Shown here piece by piece: positions 33,671 to 41,472 of a stretch of DNA of 64,000 nucleotides. The position numbers and the translations under genes are program-made. Position 1 is the stretch's first letter, and each line of letters starts with the position of its first letter. Source of the stretch: Pseudomonadota bacterium (GTDB lineage: Bacteria; Desulfobacterota; Desulfovibrionia; Desulfovibrionales; Desulfovibrionaceae); contig JAEYOJ010000133.1 of the NCBI GenBank assembly GCA_023411815.1, positions 29,825 through 93,824 of the forward strand, read 5' to 3'. The notes below the pieces were generated by a model. The model made no database searches. It was given only the letters and a program-made list of their open reading frames with translations, and was not told the DNA's origin.

Positions 33671-34732
33671 ATGGTCGGCATCTATATCGGCTCCACGGCC
33701 GGATATTCGGGCAAGAACATGGTAGTCATGGGTCTTGGCCTGAAGCTGCAGAAGGAAGGCTACAACGTGGGCTACATGAAGCCTGTGGGAGCCATGCCGA
33801 TCACCGTGGGTGACCGGTCCGGGGACGAGGACGCCCGTTTCGTCCAGGATGTGCTCGGCCTGGATGACGATCCCGCGGCGGTCACGCCGGTGCTTGTGAC
33901 CCAGGATTTCAAGATCCGCGCTTTCGGCGGCCACTGCGAAGACCTCATGACGCCCATCGAGGAAAACTACAAGCGGCTTTCCAAGGGGCGCGACGCCGTG
34001 CTCATCGCGGGTTCGGGCTCCATGTACTCGGGCAAGTATTGCGGTGTGGACGGGGTTTCCGTGGTCAAGCGCCTGGGAGCCAAGGCCGTGGTCATCGACC
34101 GCTTCCACAAGGAGCTCAACTACGACTATCTGGCCGTGCTCCGGGAGGAGCTTGGCGAAGCCATGATAGGCGCGGTGCTCAACGACATCCCGCCCACGTT
34201 CATGGACGAGGTGCAGTCCATGATCAAACCCTTCCTCGAGCGCAAGGGCGTCAAGGTCCTGGGCGTCATCCCCAAGGACCCGCTCATGGGCGCCATAAAG
34301 GTTGGCGACCTGGCCCAGCGGCTCGGGGGCAAGGTCATTTCCGCCTCTTCCAAGGCCGAGCGCGTGGTGGAGAACTTCCTCATCGGCACCATGCAGGTCG
34401 AGAACTTCATGACCCACTTCCGCAAGAACAAGAACTCGGCGATCATCGTGGGCGGCGACCGTTCCGACGTGCAGCTCGTGGCCCTGGAGGGCGATTGCCC
34501 CTGTCTCGTGCTCACGGGTAATCTCTATCCCAACGACATCATCCTGACCCGTTCCGAGGTCCTGGAAATCCCCATCATCATGGTCCGCGAGGACACCTAC
34601 ACCGTGGCCAAGCGCATGGAAACGATCCTCTCCAGGCACAAGCTGCGCGACGTGATCAAGATCCGCCAAGGCGCGCAACTCGTATCCAGCTCCATCGACT
34701 TCGAATACCTGAAGCAGGCGGCCGGGTTGTAG
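33671..34732 (+). CDS. BioD-like/DRTGG-domain protein (phosphotransacetylase N-terminal homologue)
   Basis: A 353-residue protein. The first 200 residues are a P-loop-like NTPase resembling dethiobiotin synthetase (YIGSTAGYSGKNMVVMGLGLKLQKEGYNVGYMKPVG). The remainder is a DRTGG domain (FLIGTMQVENFMTHFR, AIIVGGDRSDVQLVALEG, LVLTGNLYPNDIILTRSE, PIIMVREDTYTVAKRMETILSR). This corresponds to the regulatory N-terminal part of long phosphotransacetylases without the catalytic domain. ATG 33671 follows GGAGGA. A stand-alone regulator of acetate/acyl-phosphate metabolism is a family-based guess. Confidence 0.8.
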   Translation: MVGIYIGSTAGYSGKNMVVMGLGLKLQKEGYNVGYMKPVGAMPITVGDRSGDEDARFVQDVLGLDDDPAAVTPVLVTQDFKIRAFGGHCEDLMTPIEENYKRLSKGRDAVLIAGSGSMYSGKYCGVDGVSVVKRLGAKAVVIDRFHKELNYDYLAVLREELGEAMIGAVLNDIPPTFMDEVQSMIKPFLERKGVKVLGVIPKDPLMGAIKVGDLAQRLGGKVISASSKAERVVENFLIGTMQVENFMTHFRKNKNSAIIVGGDRSDVQLVALEGDCPCLVLTGNLYPNDIILTRSEVLEIPIIMVREDTYTVAKRMETILSRHKLRDVIKIRQGAQLVSSSIDFEYLKQAAGL

Positions 34733-34867
34733 GAAAGCGCGGGCATGGCCGAGGAAATTTCCCGGGCTTTGGCAAAGCGTCGGGATGCTCCGCGGCATGA
34801 GATGGCTGGCTGCTGATGGACCGTGCTGGTACTGGTCAGGCGTGGTCTGAAATGCCTATGCGGAAGA

Positions 34868-34893
34868 CGGGAGGGAAAGCCCTCCCGTTTTCG
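34868..34893 (+). terminator. Rho-independent terminator
   Basis: A perfect 8-bp stem (CGGGAGGG / CCCTCCCG) with AAAG loop, then TTTTCG. It lies 135 nt after the DRTGG-protein stop and just before the 3' end of the convergent rnhA. Confidence 0.8.
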
Positions 34894-34904
34894 TCGGACG
34901 GATA

Positions 34905-35378
34905 TTAGCCTGGATATCCCGCGTCCACCGGCAAGTTCGGCCTCTGGGCCGCGGATCTGGCCAGCTGGTCGCAGCGTTCGTTCTCGCGATGGCCGCTGTG
35001 GCCGCGAACCCAGTGAAAGCGCACCTGATGCGTGGCCAGCAGGGGCAGCAGCCTGCGCCAGAGGTCCTGGTTCTTGACCGGCTTCTTCTCGGCGTTTTTC
35101 CAGCCGTTGCGCTGCCAGGAGTCGATCCAGCGCTTCTCGATGGCGTTGCGCACGTATTGGGAATCGGTCCACAGCTCCACGCGGCAGGGGTGCTTGAGGG
35201 CCGTCAGGGCCTCGATGACCGCGAGCAGCTCCATGCGATTGTTGGTGGTCAGCTTGTAGCCGCCGGACAGCTCCTTGCTGTGCTCGCCTTCGGTCAGGAT
35301 GGCGCACCAGCCGCCGGGGCCGGGGTTGCCCAGGCACGAGCCGTCGGTGAAGATCGTGACGCTATGCTCCATGGCCAT
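34905..35378 (-). CDS. rnhA: Ribonuclease HI
   Basis: A 157-residue RNase HI. The four carboxylates are all present: FTDGSCLGNPGPGGW, TNNRMELLAVI, LWTDSQYV and ENERCDQLA, with the basic protrusion SWQRNGWKNAEKKPVKNQDLW and HWVRGHSGH. Two in-frame ATG codons six bases apart (35378 and 35372) are both possible starts. It overlaps the 3' end of the upstream membrane-protein gene by 17 nt. Confidence 0.95.
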   Translation of the reverse strand: MAMEHSVTIFTDGSCLGNPGPGGWCAILTEGEHSKELSGGYKLTTNNRMELLAVIEALTALKHPCRVELWTDSQYVRNAIEKRWIDSWQRNGWKNAEKKPVKNQDLWRRLLPLLATHQVRFHWVRGHSGHRENERCDQLARSAAQRPNLPVDAGYPG

Positions 35379-35868
35379 TGACCGCCTCCAATCGTTCCAG
35401 TATCAGCACCAGGGCGCTTTTAAGGCCTTCGGGCCAGCCTGGGCCGTCCCAATATTGCTCGAAGTGCGCTTCGCGCAGGTAGCGCAGGAATTCCTGGCCC
35501 AGGGCATTTGCCATCAATCCTGGAACTTCCAGGACTACCAAGCGTGTTTCGGGGTTCAGGCCGATGTAGAGTGTTCTGGGGTCCTGATCGGGCACTTTGA
35601 GCACGTCGGTCACAACCTGCAGCCGGAATTTCAGCCCGTAGCGATCCTCCAGAACCCTGGTGAAGGCGCGCACGCCTTCCAAGTCCTCTCCGCCCAGGGT
35701 TCCCGTGGCGTCGGAAATGGCTTGGCTGGACTTGATGCGTTCGATGGCCCTTTCGTTATTCTGCCAGAAGGCCCAGGCCACGGCCAGGAATACCAGGGCC
35801 AATCCCAGCAGGCGGACAAGGGACATGCCGGCGGAACGTCCGCCGCGCTTGGGCAGTAAAATGCTCAT
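35362..35868 (-). CDS. Uncharacterised single-span membrane protein
   Basis: A 168-residue protein starting at ATG 35868 (AAGGAA upstream). A basic N-terminus (LLPKRGGR) is followed by one transmembrane helix (LVRLLGLALVFLAVAWAFW), then a domain with a GLKFRLQVVTDVLKVPDQDPRTLYIGLNPETRLVVLEVPGLM segment. The pattern suggests an inner-membrane anchored protein with a periplasmic domain. I do not recognise the family. It overlaps rnhA by 17 nt. Confidence 0.6.
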   Translation of the reverse strand: MSILLPKRGGRSAGMSLVRLLGLALVFLAVAWAFWQNNERAIERIKSSQAISDATGTLGGEDLEGVRAFTRVLEDRYGLKFRLQVVTDVLKVPDQDPRTLYIGLNPETRLVVLEVPGLMANALGQEFLRYLREAHFEQYWDGPGWPEGLKSALVLILERLEAVNGHGA

Positions 35869-36003
35869 GCGTGTTCCTTGGAGAGCGTTTGGTGGCAATT
35901 GAACTGCGGGGGGACATACGCTGTTTCGCCGACCCTTGGCAAGTTTTCGCGCCGGCCGTGACGGCGCGCGTGGTGATAATCAAATGAATATGGAAGCAAG
36001 CAT

Positions 36004-36609
36004 ATGGAAGTGAAGAATGGTATTTCCAAGGTTGCGGCGGGCATCATAGCCGTACTGGCGTTTGCCGCGGGCCTTTTCGTGGGTGTCCTGGTCAGCAACG
36101 AAGCGCGCCAGGATTTCGCGTCGCCGTCGCCCGTGGCCGGACCTCCTGTTGCCTCCGGGCCGCAGATCCCGGCGGACTTGGCCGGACACATAGCCCATCT
36201 GGAAGCGGAAGCCGCCAAGCAGCCGGATGACGCGGGCACCTGGATCAATCTGGGCAACGCCTACTTCGACACGCACCAGCCCGAGAAAGCCATCAAGGCC
36301 TATGAGCGGGCCCTGGAGATCGCACCCGGCAATGCCGACGTGCTGACGGACCTTGGCGTCATGTACCGCGAGGCTGGCCAGCAGGCCAAGGCCGTGGAGT
36401 GTTTTGACAAGGCCATTGCGGCCAATCCCGAGCATCAGGTCGCCCGGCTGAACAAGGGCGTCGTGCTGTTGCACGATTTGAAACAGCGCGAGAAGGCCGT
36501 CCAGGCCTGGGAAGACCTGCTCGCGCTGAACCCGAGAGCCGTGGCTCCGGGCGGCAAGCCCGTGGCCGAACTCGTCCGCGAGTTGAAGGCCGGCGCACCC
36601 GGCAGCTAA
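36004..36609 (+). CDS. Membrane-anchored TPR protein
   Basis: A 201-residue protein with an N-terminal transmembrane helix (VAAGIIAVLAFAAGLFVGVLV), a proline-rich linker and three tetratricopeptide repeats (WINLGNAYFDTHQPEKAIKAYERALEIAPGN, VLTDLGVMYREAGQQAKAVECFDKAIAANPEH, ARLNKGVVLLHDLKQREKAVQAWEDLLALNP). TPRs mediate protein contacts; similar anchored TPR proteins help assemble cytochrome or envelope complexes, but no partner is visible. It is divergent from the 35868 gene. Confidence 0.85.
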   Translation: MEVKNGISKVAAGIIAVLAFAAGLFVGVLVSNEARQDFASPSPVAGPPVASGPQIPADLAGHIAHLEAEAAKQPDDAGTWINLGNAYFDTHQPEKAIKAYERALEIAPGNADVLTDLGVMYREAGQQAKAVECFDKAIAANPEHQVARLNKGVVLLHDLKQREKAVQAWEDLLALNPRAVAPGGKPVAELVRELKAGAPGS

Positions 36610-36622
36610 AGCTCCCAGAGTG

Positions 36623-36655
36623 GCAGGGGAGGGGGCAACCCCTCTCCCTGCCCTG
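36623..36655 (+). terminator. GC-rich hairpin after TPR gene
   Basis: GGCAGGGGAGGGG pairs with CCCCTCTCCCTGCC (one bulge) around GCAA, 13 nt after the stop. No T tract follows, so it may be a factor-dependent or processing hairpin. Confidence 0.5.
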
Positions 36656-36835
36656 ATCCGCCCGCGAGCGCGGCCGAGCCCGCGCAGGTACCTGCGCCGA
36701 CCGGCAGCCGACCCGCTATTGCTGATTAAACCTTCTGTTTGTTCTCATTTCGTGCTCCACATGCCGCTCCTATGCTGAAGCGTCTCGGCCTGCGTCCATT
36801 TCGGGCAGGCAACGGACACAATTCGGAGGTGGAAC

Positions 36836-37414
36836 ATGAACAGGCAAGGACGCTTTGCAACCATCTGCAGCAGCGCAGCCGCATTCCTGCTCATTTGCTG
36901 CCTGACACTCATGCCGTTCGGGGAGGCGTTCGCCGCTACGGCCAAGGAAATCGACACGAGCGTGGAGGTCGCCCTGGAGCGCTTCGCCAAGGAGGTCAAC
37001 GGCGGCAAGGAATTCCTGGACAGTGCCAAAGGGGTGCTGGTCTTTCCGAAAGTCTACAAGGGCGGCCTGGGCATTGGCGGCCAGTATGGGGAGGGCTCCC
37101 TGCTGATAGGCGGAAAGCCCGTGGATTACTACAACACCGCCTCCGCTTCCTTCGGATTACAGGCGGGCGGCCAAGTCTATACGCTCATCTTCGCCTTCAT
37201 GCAGCAGAAAGCGCTGGAACAATTCCGCCAGAGCCAGGGTTGGGAGGTCGGCGTCGACGCCTCGGTAGCCCTGATAAAGGTTGGTGCGGGCAAGCCGCTC
37301 AATACCATGAACATCAAGGATCCCATAGTGGCTTTCGTGCTGGGCCAGAAAGGACTCATGTTCGACCTGTCGCTGCAGGGCACCAAGATCACGAAATTGG
37401 ACAAGTCCAATTAG
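36836..37414 (+). CDS. Secreted SYLF (YSC84) lipid-binding domain protein
   Basis: A 192-residue protein with a signal peptide (hydrophobic core ICSSAAAFLLICCLTLMPFGEAFA). The mature region has the SYLF pattern: AKGVLVFPKVYKGGLGIGGQYGEGSLLIGGKPVDYYNTASASFGLQAG and QTYxLIFAFM-type strands ending in GLMFDLSLQGTKITKL. SYLF domains bind phosphoinositides or lipids in eukaryotes; in bacteria they are small periplasmic or outer-membrane-associated proteins of unknown role. ATG 36836 follows CGGAGG. Confidence 0.88.
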   Translation: MNRQGRFATICSSAAAFLLICCLTLMPFGEAFAATAKEIDTSVEVALERFAKEVNGGKEFLDSAKGVLVFPKVYKGGLGIGGQYGEGSLLIGGKPVDYYNTASASFGLQAGGQVYTLIFAFMQQKALEQFRQSQGWEVGVDASVALIKVGAGKPLNTMNIKDPIVAFVLGQKGLMFDLSLQGTKITKLDKSN

Positions 37415-37435
37415 CAAGTCCGGACTTCATCCGCT

Positions 37436-37465
37436 ACAGGGCGCAAGGCAGGCCTTGCGCCCTGT
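37436..37465 (+). terminator. Long perfect hairpin after SYLF gene
   Basis: ACAGGGCGCAAGGC pairs perfectly (14 bp) with GCCTTGCGCCCTGT over a 2-nt apex, 21 nt after the stop. The 3' side reads TCCGC, so it is a poor U tract; position still suggests termination. Confidence 0.6.
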
Positions 37466-37594
37466 TCCGCAATCATCCGCCCTGACAGACGCTCAGCCCT
37501 TGCCGGCGTGAAGGCGCCAAGGCTTCAAAAAACCTTGGGCTTCTGCCATACTTGCCGGTGAGACTTTATGGTCCACCCCACAAGGAGACGCGCC

Positions 37595-38266
37595 ATGATC
37601 CATTCACGCCTGCCCTTGCCCGCGCTGATAGCCGTATCGGCCCTGGCCCTGCTGCTTGCCGCTTCGCCCGCCGACGCCCAAGGTTCCGAAACCGGCTTGG
37701 AAAGGTCGGTCATCGAGCTGTGGAACACGTGCACCGTGCCCCGTCCGCCCGAGCTCAAGCCAGTGACGCTGGACCCCAAGACCACTGCCTATCTCGTATT
37801 GGACATCGAGGAGCTGACCTGCAACGAATCAAGCCGTCCGCGTTGCCTCAAGGCAGTGCCGGGCATAGCGGCGTTCCTAGCCAAGGCCCGCGCCGCCAGG
37901 ATGCCCGTGATCTACTCGCTCACCCGGCGGGGCACGCCCGAAACCATCCTGCCGCCCGTAAAGCCCGGGACGGACGAGCCCGTGGTGCAGGCCAGCGTGG
38001 ACAAGTTCGTGGGCACGGACCTGGAGAAGATCCTGCGCGACAAAGGCGTCAGGACCGTGATCGTCACGGGTACGGCGGCCAACGGCGCGGTGCTGCACAC
38101 GGCCGTGGGCGCGGCCATCCGCGGCTTCGACGTGGTCGTGCCCGTGGACGGCATGCCGGGCACCACGCTCTACGAGGAGCAGTATACGGCTTACCACATC
38201 GTCGCCGCGCCGGGTGTCCGGGACAGGTCCAGATTGACGCGATTCGGGCTGATGACGATCAAGTAG
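37595..38266 (+). CDS. Exported isochorismatase-like protein lacking the catalytic cysteine
   Basis: A 223-residue protein with a signal peptide (LIAVSALALLLAASPADA). The fold is that of cysteine hydrolases (isochorismatase, nicotinamidase): YLVLDIEELT holds the catalytic Asp (residue 70) and DKFVGTDLEKIL the Lys (137). At the nucleophile position, however, the segment reads GTAANGAVLHTA, where relatives have GVxTxxCVxxTA, so Cys is replaced by Ala (residue 165). Hydrolysis by the usual mechanism is therefore unlikely. ATG 37595 follows AAGGAG. Export is also unusual for this family. Confidence 0.82.
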   Translation: MIHSRLPLPALIAVSALALLLAASPADAQGSETGLERSVIELWNTCTVPRPPELKPVTLDPKTTAYLVLDIEELTCNESSRPRCLKAVPGIAAFLAKARAARMPVIYSLTRRGTPETILPPVKPGTDEPVVQASVDKFVGTDLEKILRDKGVRTVIVTGTAANGAVLHTAVGAAIRGFDVVVPVDGMPGTTLYEEQYTAYHIVAAPGVRDRSRLTRFGLMTIK

Positions 38267-38432
38267 TCCGCAGCCCCGGCAATCCCGGTTTTTACGGCGG
38301 ATTGCAATGAACTGAAAAGATGAAGCGCCAGGAAGCGCTGTTCCCTGGCGGGAGCGAGCCCGATTGAAAGGCGGTGCCCCCTCTCGGTTGCCTTGCAAAG
38401 GGCCTTGATCGACGGGATAATTTCGAAGCAAA

Positions 38433-38468
38433 GCGGGCAGCTCGACTGAGCAAGCTGCCCGCGTTTTT
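38433..38468 (+). terminator. Rho-independent terminator between convergent genes
   Basis: GCGGGCAGCT pairs with AGCTGCCCGC over a 10-nt loop and is followed by GTTTTTCC on the plus strand. It would end the isochorismatase-like transcript ahead of the minus-strand mutase gene. Confidence 0.75.
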
Positions 38469-38532
38469 CCGAAGGGCGTGTTGTGAAGTGAGCGGGAGGC
38501 CGGCGAAAGAGGTCGCGGACGCTCCCGGTTGT

Positions 38533-39924
38533 TCAGACCATGGAGGCGGCTGGGCTTGCCGCAAGGGCCTCCTGAATCCAGGCCTGGATCTGGCCTTCCA
38601 CCTCTTGCTTGATCGCGGCCAAACGCTCGGCGCTTTCCGCCTCGAAGCGCAGGACGAGCACCGGCTGGGTATTGGAGGCGCGCACGAGTCCCCAGCCGTC
38701 GGGGAAGAGAATGCGCGCTCCGTCCACGTCGATGATCTCTCGCGTGCGCCTGAAATGATCCTGGGCCCTGGCGACGATGGCGAACTTGATCTCCTCGGGG
38801 CAGTCCACGCGGATTTCCGGAGTGTTGCAGGTGTGCGGCCAGTGCGAGAGCCTCTCCGAAAGGGGCGCTCCTCCTTCGGACAGGATCTCCACGAGGCGCA
38901 GCGCCGCGTAAGTGGCGTCGTCGAAACCATGGTAGCGATCCGCGAAGAACATGTGGCCGCTCATCTCGCCGGCCAGGCGCGCGCCGGTCTCCTTCATCTT
39001 GGCCTTGATGAGCGAATGTCCGGTCTTCCACATGAGCGGGACACCGCCGAGATTCTCGATCTCGCGGTACATGAGGTGCGAGCATTTGACCTCGCCGATG
39101 ACCATGGAGCCCGGATTGTCGCGCAGCATGTGGCGGGCGTAGATGGCCAGGAGCTGATCCCCGAACATGAGCCGGCCTTTTTCGTCCACCACGCCGATGC
39201 GGTCGTCGTCGCCGTCCAGGCCTATGCCGCAGGCCGCGCCTGTTTCGAGAACCTTGGCCTGCAGCGCACGCATGTACTTTTCCACCACCGGATCGGGGTG
39301 GTGGTTGGGGAAATTCCCGTCCGGCTCGCAGTAGAGCTCGATCACCTCACAGCCGACACGGCGCAGCAACTCGGCGGTTATGAGCCCGCCCGTACCGTTG
39401 CCGCCGTCCACCACGACCTTTACGGGCCGCTGCACGCGGGCCTGCGAGACGAGCGCATCGAGGTAGGCGGGAACGATGTCCCGTCGCGCTATCGTGCCGG
39501 AGCCTTGAGCAAAGGCTCCGGCCGACATGGTTTCGTAGATGGCCTGCACCTGCTCGGTGTGGGCCGTGGTCTCGCCGGCCCAGACTTTGAAACCGTTGAA
39601 TTCCGGAGGGTTGTGACTGGCCGTTACCATGACTCCGGCCTGGTAGCCCAGGGTCTTGGCCGCGAAATATAAGGCCGGGGTAGGCACGAGATCCAGCAGG
39701 AGCACGTCCAGGCCGCAGGAGGCCAATCCCTGGGCCAGGCGTTCCTGGTAGTCGGGGGAAGAATGGCGGCAGTCGTGACCCACCACGGCTTTGTTCCAGC
39801 CATGGCTGCGGAACCAGGTGCCGCAGGCCCGCCCCAGGACTTCGACCCAGTCGGAGTCGAAATCCCTGTCCACGATGCCCCGGATGTCATAGGCGCGAAA
39901 GATTTCCCTGTTGATCGGTTTCAT
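38533..39924 (-). CDS. Phosphomannomutase/phosphoglucomutase (AlgC type)
   Basis: A 463-residue alpha-D-phosphohexomutase. The phosphoserine loop VMVTASHNPPEFNGFKV, the metal loop LDGDDDRIGVVDEKG, the sugar-specificity loop GGVPLMWKTGHSLIK ... GEMSGHMFFADRYHGFDDA and the phosphate-binding RASNTQPVLVLRFEA are all intact. It interconverts hexose-1- and 6-phosphates, feeding GDP-mannose or UDP-glucose synthesis for surface glycans. ATG 39924 has AGGAG upstream. Confidence 0.93.
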   Translation of the reverse strand: MKPINREIFRAYDIRGIVDRDFDSDWVEVLGRACGTWFRSHGWNKAVVGHDCRHSSPDYQERLAQGLASCGLDVLLLDLVPTPALYFAAKTLGYQAGVMVTASHNPPEFNGFKVWAGETTAHTEQVQAIYETMSAGAFAQGSGTIARRDIVPAYLDALVSQARVQRPVKVVVDGGNGTGGLITAELLRRVGCEVIELYCEPDGNFPNHHPDPVVEKYMRALQAKVLETGAACGIGLDGDDDRIGVVDEKGRLMFGDQLLAIYARHMLRDNPGSMVIGEVKCSHLMYREIENLGGVPLMWKTGHSLIKAKMKETGARLAGEMSGHMFFADRYHGFDDATYAALRLVEILSEGGAPLSERLSHWPHTCNTPEIRVDCPEEIKFAIVARAQDHFRRTREIIDVDGARILFPDGWGLVRASNTQPVLVLRFEAESAERLAAIKQEVEGQIQAWIQEALAASPAASMV

Positions 39925-40347
39925 GCCTTCTCCTGCTCACGTATTCTGTCCGCGCTGCGTTCGGTTACCCCCGGGACTGCGGCCGGAACGAAAAAAGGAT
40001 GGCCCTGGCCGTTTACGCGCGGGCAGGGCGTGCGTCATCCGCCCCCGACTGATAGCTGATACCCGGCCGGGCCGTAAATGGTTTAGAAGCGGAAGATCTC
40101 CACCGCCCCGGCCAGACCGGCCATCAGATGAAGTGGCCGCCGCATGGTGATTCATAATCGACATGTCATGCCAGCTGCTCCCGGCTTGAGCATTGTCTCG
40201 ACCTCCTGTAGGGATTCGGGCTGACAGCCACCCGCAAGCGCTGTGAACGGCCGGCGACAGACGAGCTTTCGGCTTGCTTTTGTTTACCACCTAACCCGTT
40301 GAGTTTGCTCGTGGCCAGCCAGGAACTCGACCATTCAGAGGAATCCC
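39925..40347. other. 423-base divergent intergenic region
   Basis: It lies between the minus-strand mutase and the plus-strand epimerase. It must hold promoters for both. I found no clear -35/-10 pair, sigma-54 motif, hairpin with a T tract, RNA gene or credible small open frame. Confidence 0.4.
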
Positions 40348-41355
40348 ATGACCGTGCTTGTCACCGGCGCTGCCGGCTTCATCGGTTTTCATGTCTGTGA
40401 AAAGCTGTTGGCCCAGGGGCATGCGGTTGTCGGCCTGGACAACTTGACGCCCTATTATTCGGTGCAGCTCAAGAAAGACCGCCTGGCCAGGTTGCAGCCC
40501 ATCAAGGGCTTCACCTTCCTGCCCCTGGACATCAAGGAGCGCGAGGCGACGGCCCGGTTGTTCGCGGAGCGGCGTTTCGACTACGTCATCAACCTGGCCG
40601 CGCAGCCCGGCGTCCGCTACAGCATCGAGCATCCGGAATCATACGTCGATTCCAATCTCGTGGGCTTCGGCAACATCCTCGAAGGCTGCCGGCGCTCGGG
40701 CGTCAAGCATCTGGTCTATGCCTCGTCCAGCTCCGTCTACGGACTGAACACGCGCATGCCCTTCAGCGTGCACGACAACGTGGACCATCCCATAAGCCTT
40801 TACGCCGCCACCAAGAAAGCCAACGAACTCATGGCCCACTGCTACAGCCATCTCTACCGGCTGCCGACCACGGGCCTGCGCTTCTTCACCGTGTACGGGC
40901 CCTGGGGCAGGCCGGATATGTCGCACTACCTGTTCGTGAAGGCCATCATCGAAGGCAAGCCCATCAAGGTGTTCAACCACGGCAAGATGAAACGCGACTT
41001 CACCTACATCGACGACATCGTCGAGGGTGTGGTCAAGGTCATGGAGGCGGTCCCCGGGCCGAACCCCGAGTGGAACGGCCAGCGGCCCGACCCCGGCACA
41101 AGCCCCGCGCCGTATCGCATATTCAATATCGGGAACAACAACAGCATCGAGCTGGAGGAGTACATCGCGGCCATGGAGGAGGCCATCGGCAAGCCGGCCC
41201 TGCGCGATTATGTGGACATGCAGCCGGGAGATGTGCAGGCAACCTATGCCGATGTGGATGACTTGGCCAGGGCGGTCGACTTCCGTCCTTCAACGGATAT
41301 CAGGACTGGGATCGCCAGGTTCGTGGCCTGGTACAGACAATACTATGGTGTATAG
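40348..41355 (+). CDS. UDP-glucuronate 4-epimerase
   Basis: A 335-residue extended short-chain dehydrogenase. It has the NAD-binding GAAGFIGFHV, the catalytic Ser/Thr region YASSSSVYGLN, the YAATKK (Y-x-x-x-K) and TGLRFFTVYGPWGRPDM of UDP-glucuronate 4-epimerases (CapI/LpsL group), which make UDP-galacturonate for capsule or LPS. FNHGKMKRDFTYIDDI is also typical. GAGGAATCCC precedes the ATG. A strong terminator follows. Confidence 0.92.
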   Translation: MTVLVTGAAGFIGFHVCEKLLAQGHAVVGLDNLTPYYSVQLKKDRLARLQPIKGFTFLPLDIKEREATARLFAERRFDYVINLAAQPGVRYSIEHPESYVDSNLVGFGNILEGCRRSGVKHLVYASSSSVYGLNTRMPFSVHDNVDHPISLYAATKKANELMAHCYSHLYRLPTTGLRFFTVYGPWGRPDMSHYLFVKAIIEGKPIKVFNHGKMKRDFTYIDDIVEGVVKVMEAVPGPNPEWNGQRPDPGTSPAPYRIFNIGNNNSIELEEYIAAMEEAIGKPALRDYVDMQPGDVQATYADVDDLARAVDFRPSTDIRTGIARFVAWYRQYYGV

Positions 41356-41436
41356 GAAAAGGGCCGCCGGCTGGTAGCCAAGCGGCGGAGACACGTGAGC
41401 AGGGCGCGATGACCCTGCGGCATCCGGAAGCGAGCG

Positions 41437-41466
41437 AGCCGGGAGAATGAATTCTCCCGGCTTTTT
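41437..41466 (+). terminator. Rho-independent terminator of epimerase gene
   Basis: AGCCGGGAGAAT pairs perfectly with ATTCTCCCGGCT over a 2-nt apex, followed by TTTTG. It separates the epimerase from the convergent Csd4-like operon. Confidence 0.85.
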
Positions 41467-41472
41467 GCGTTT

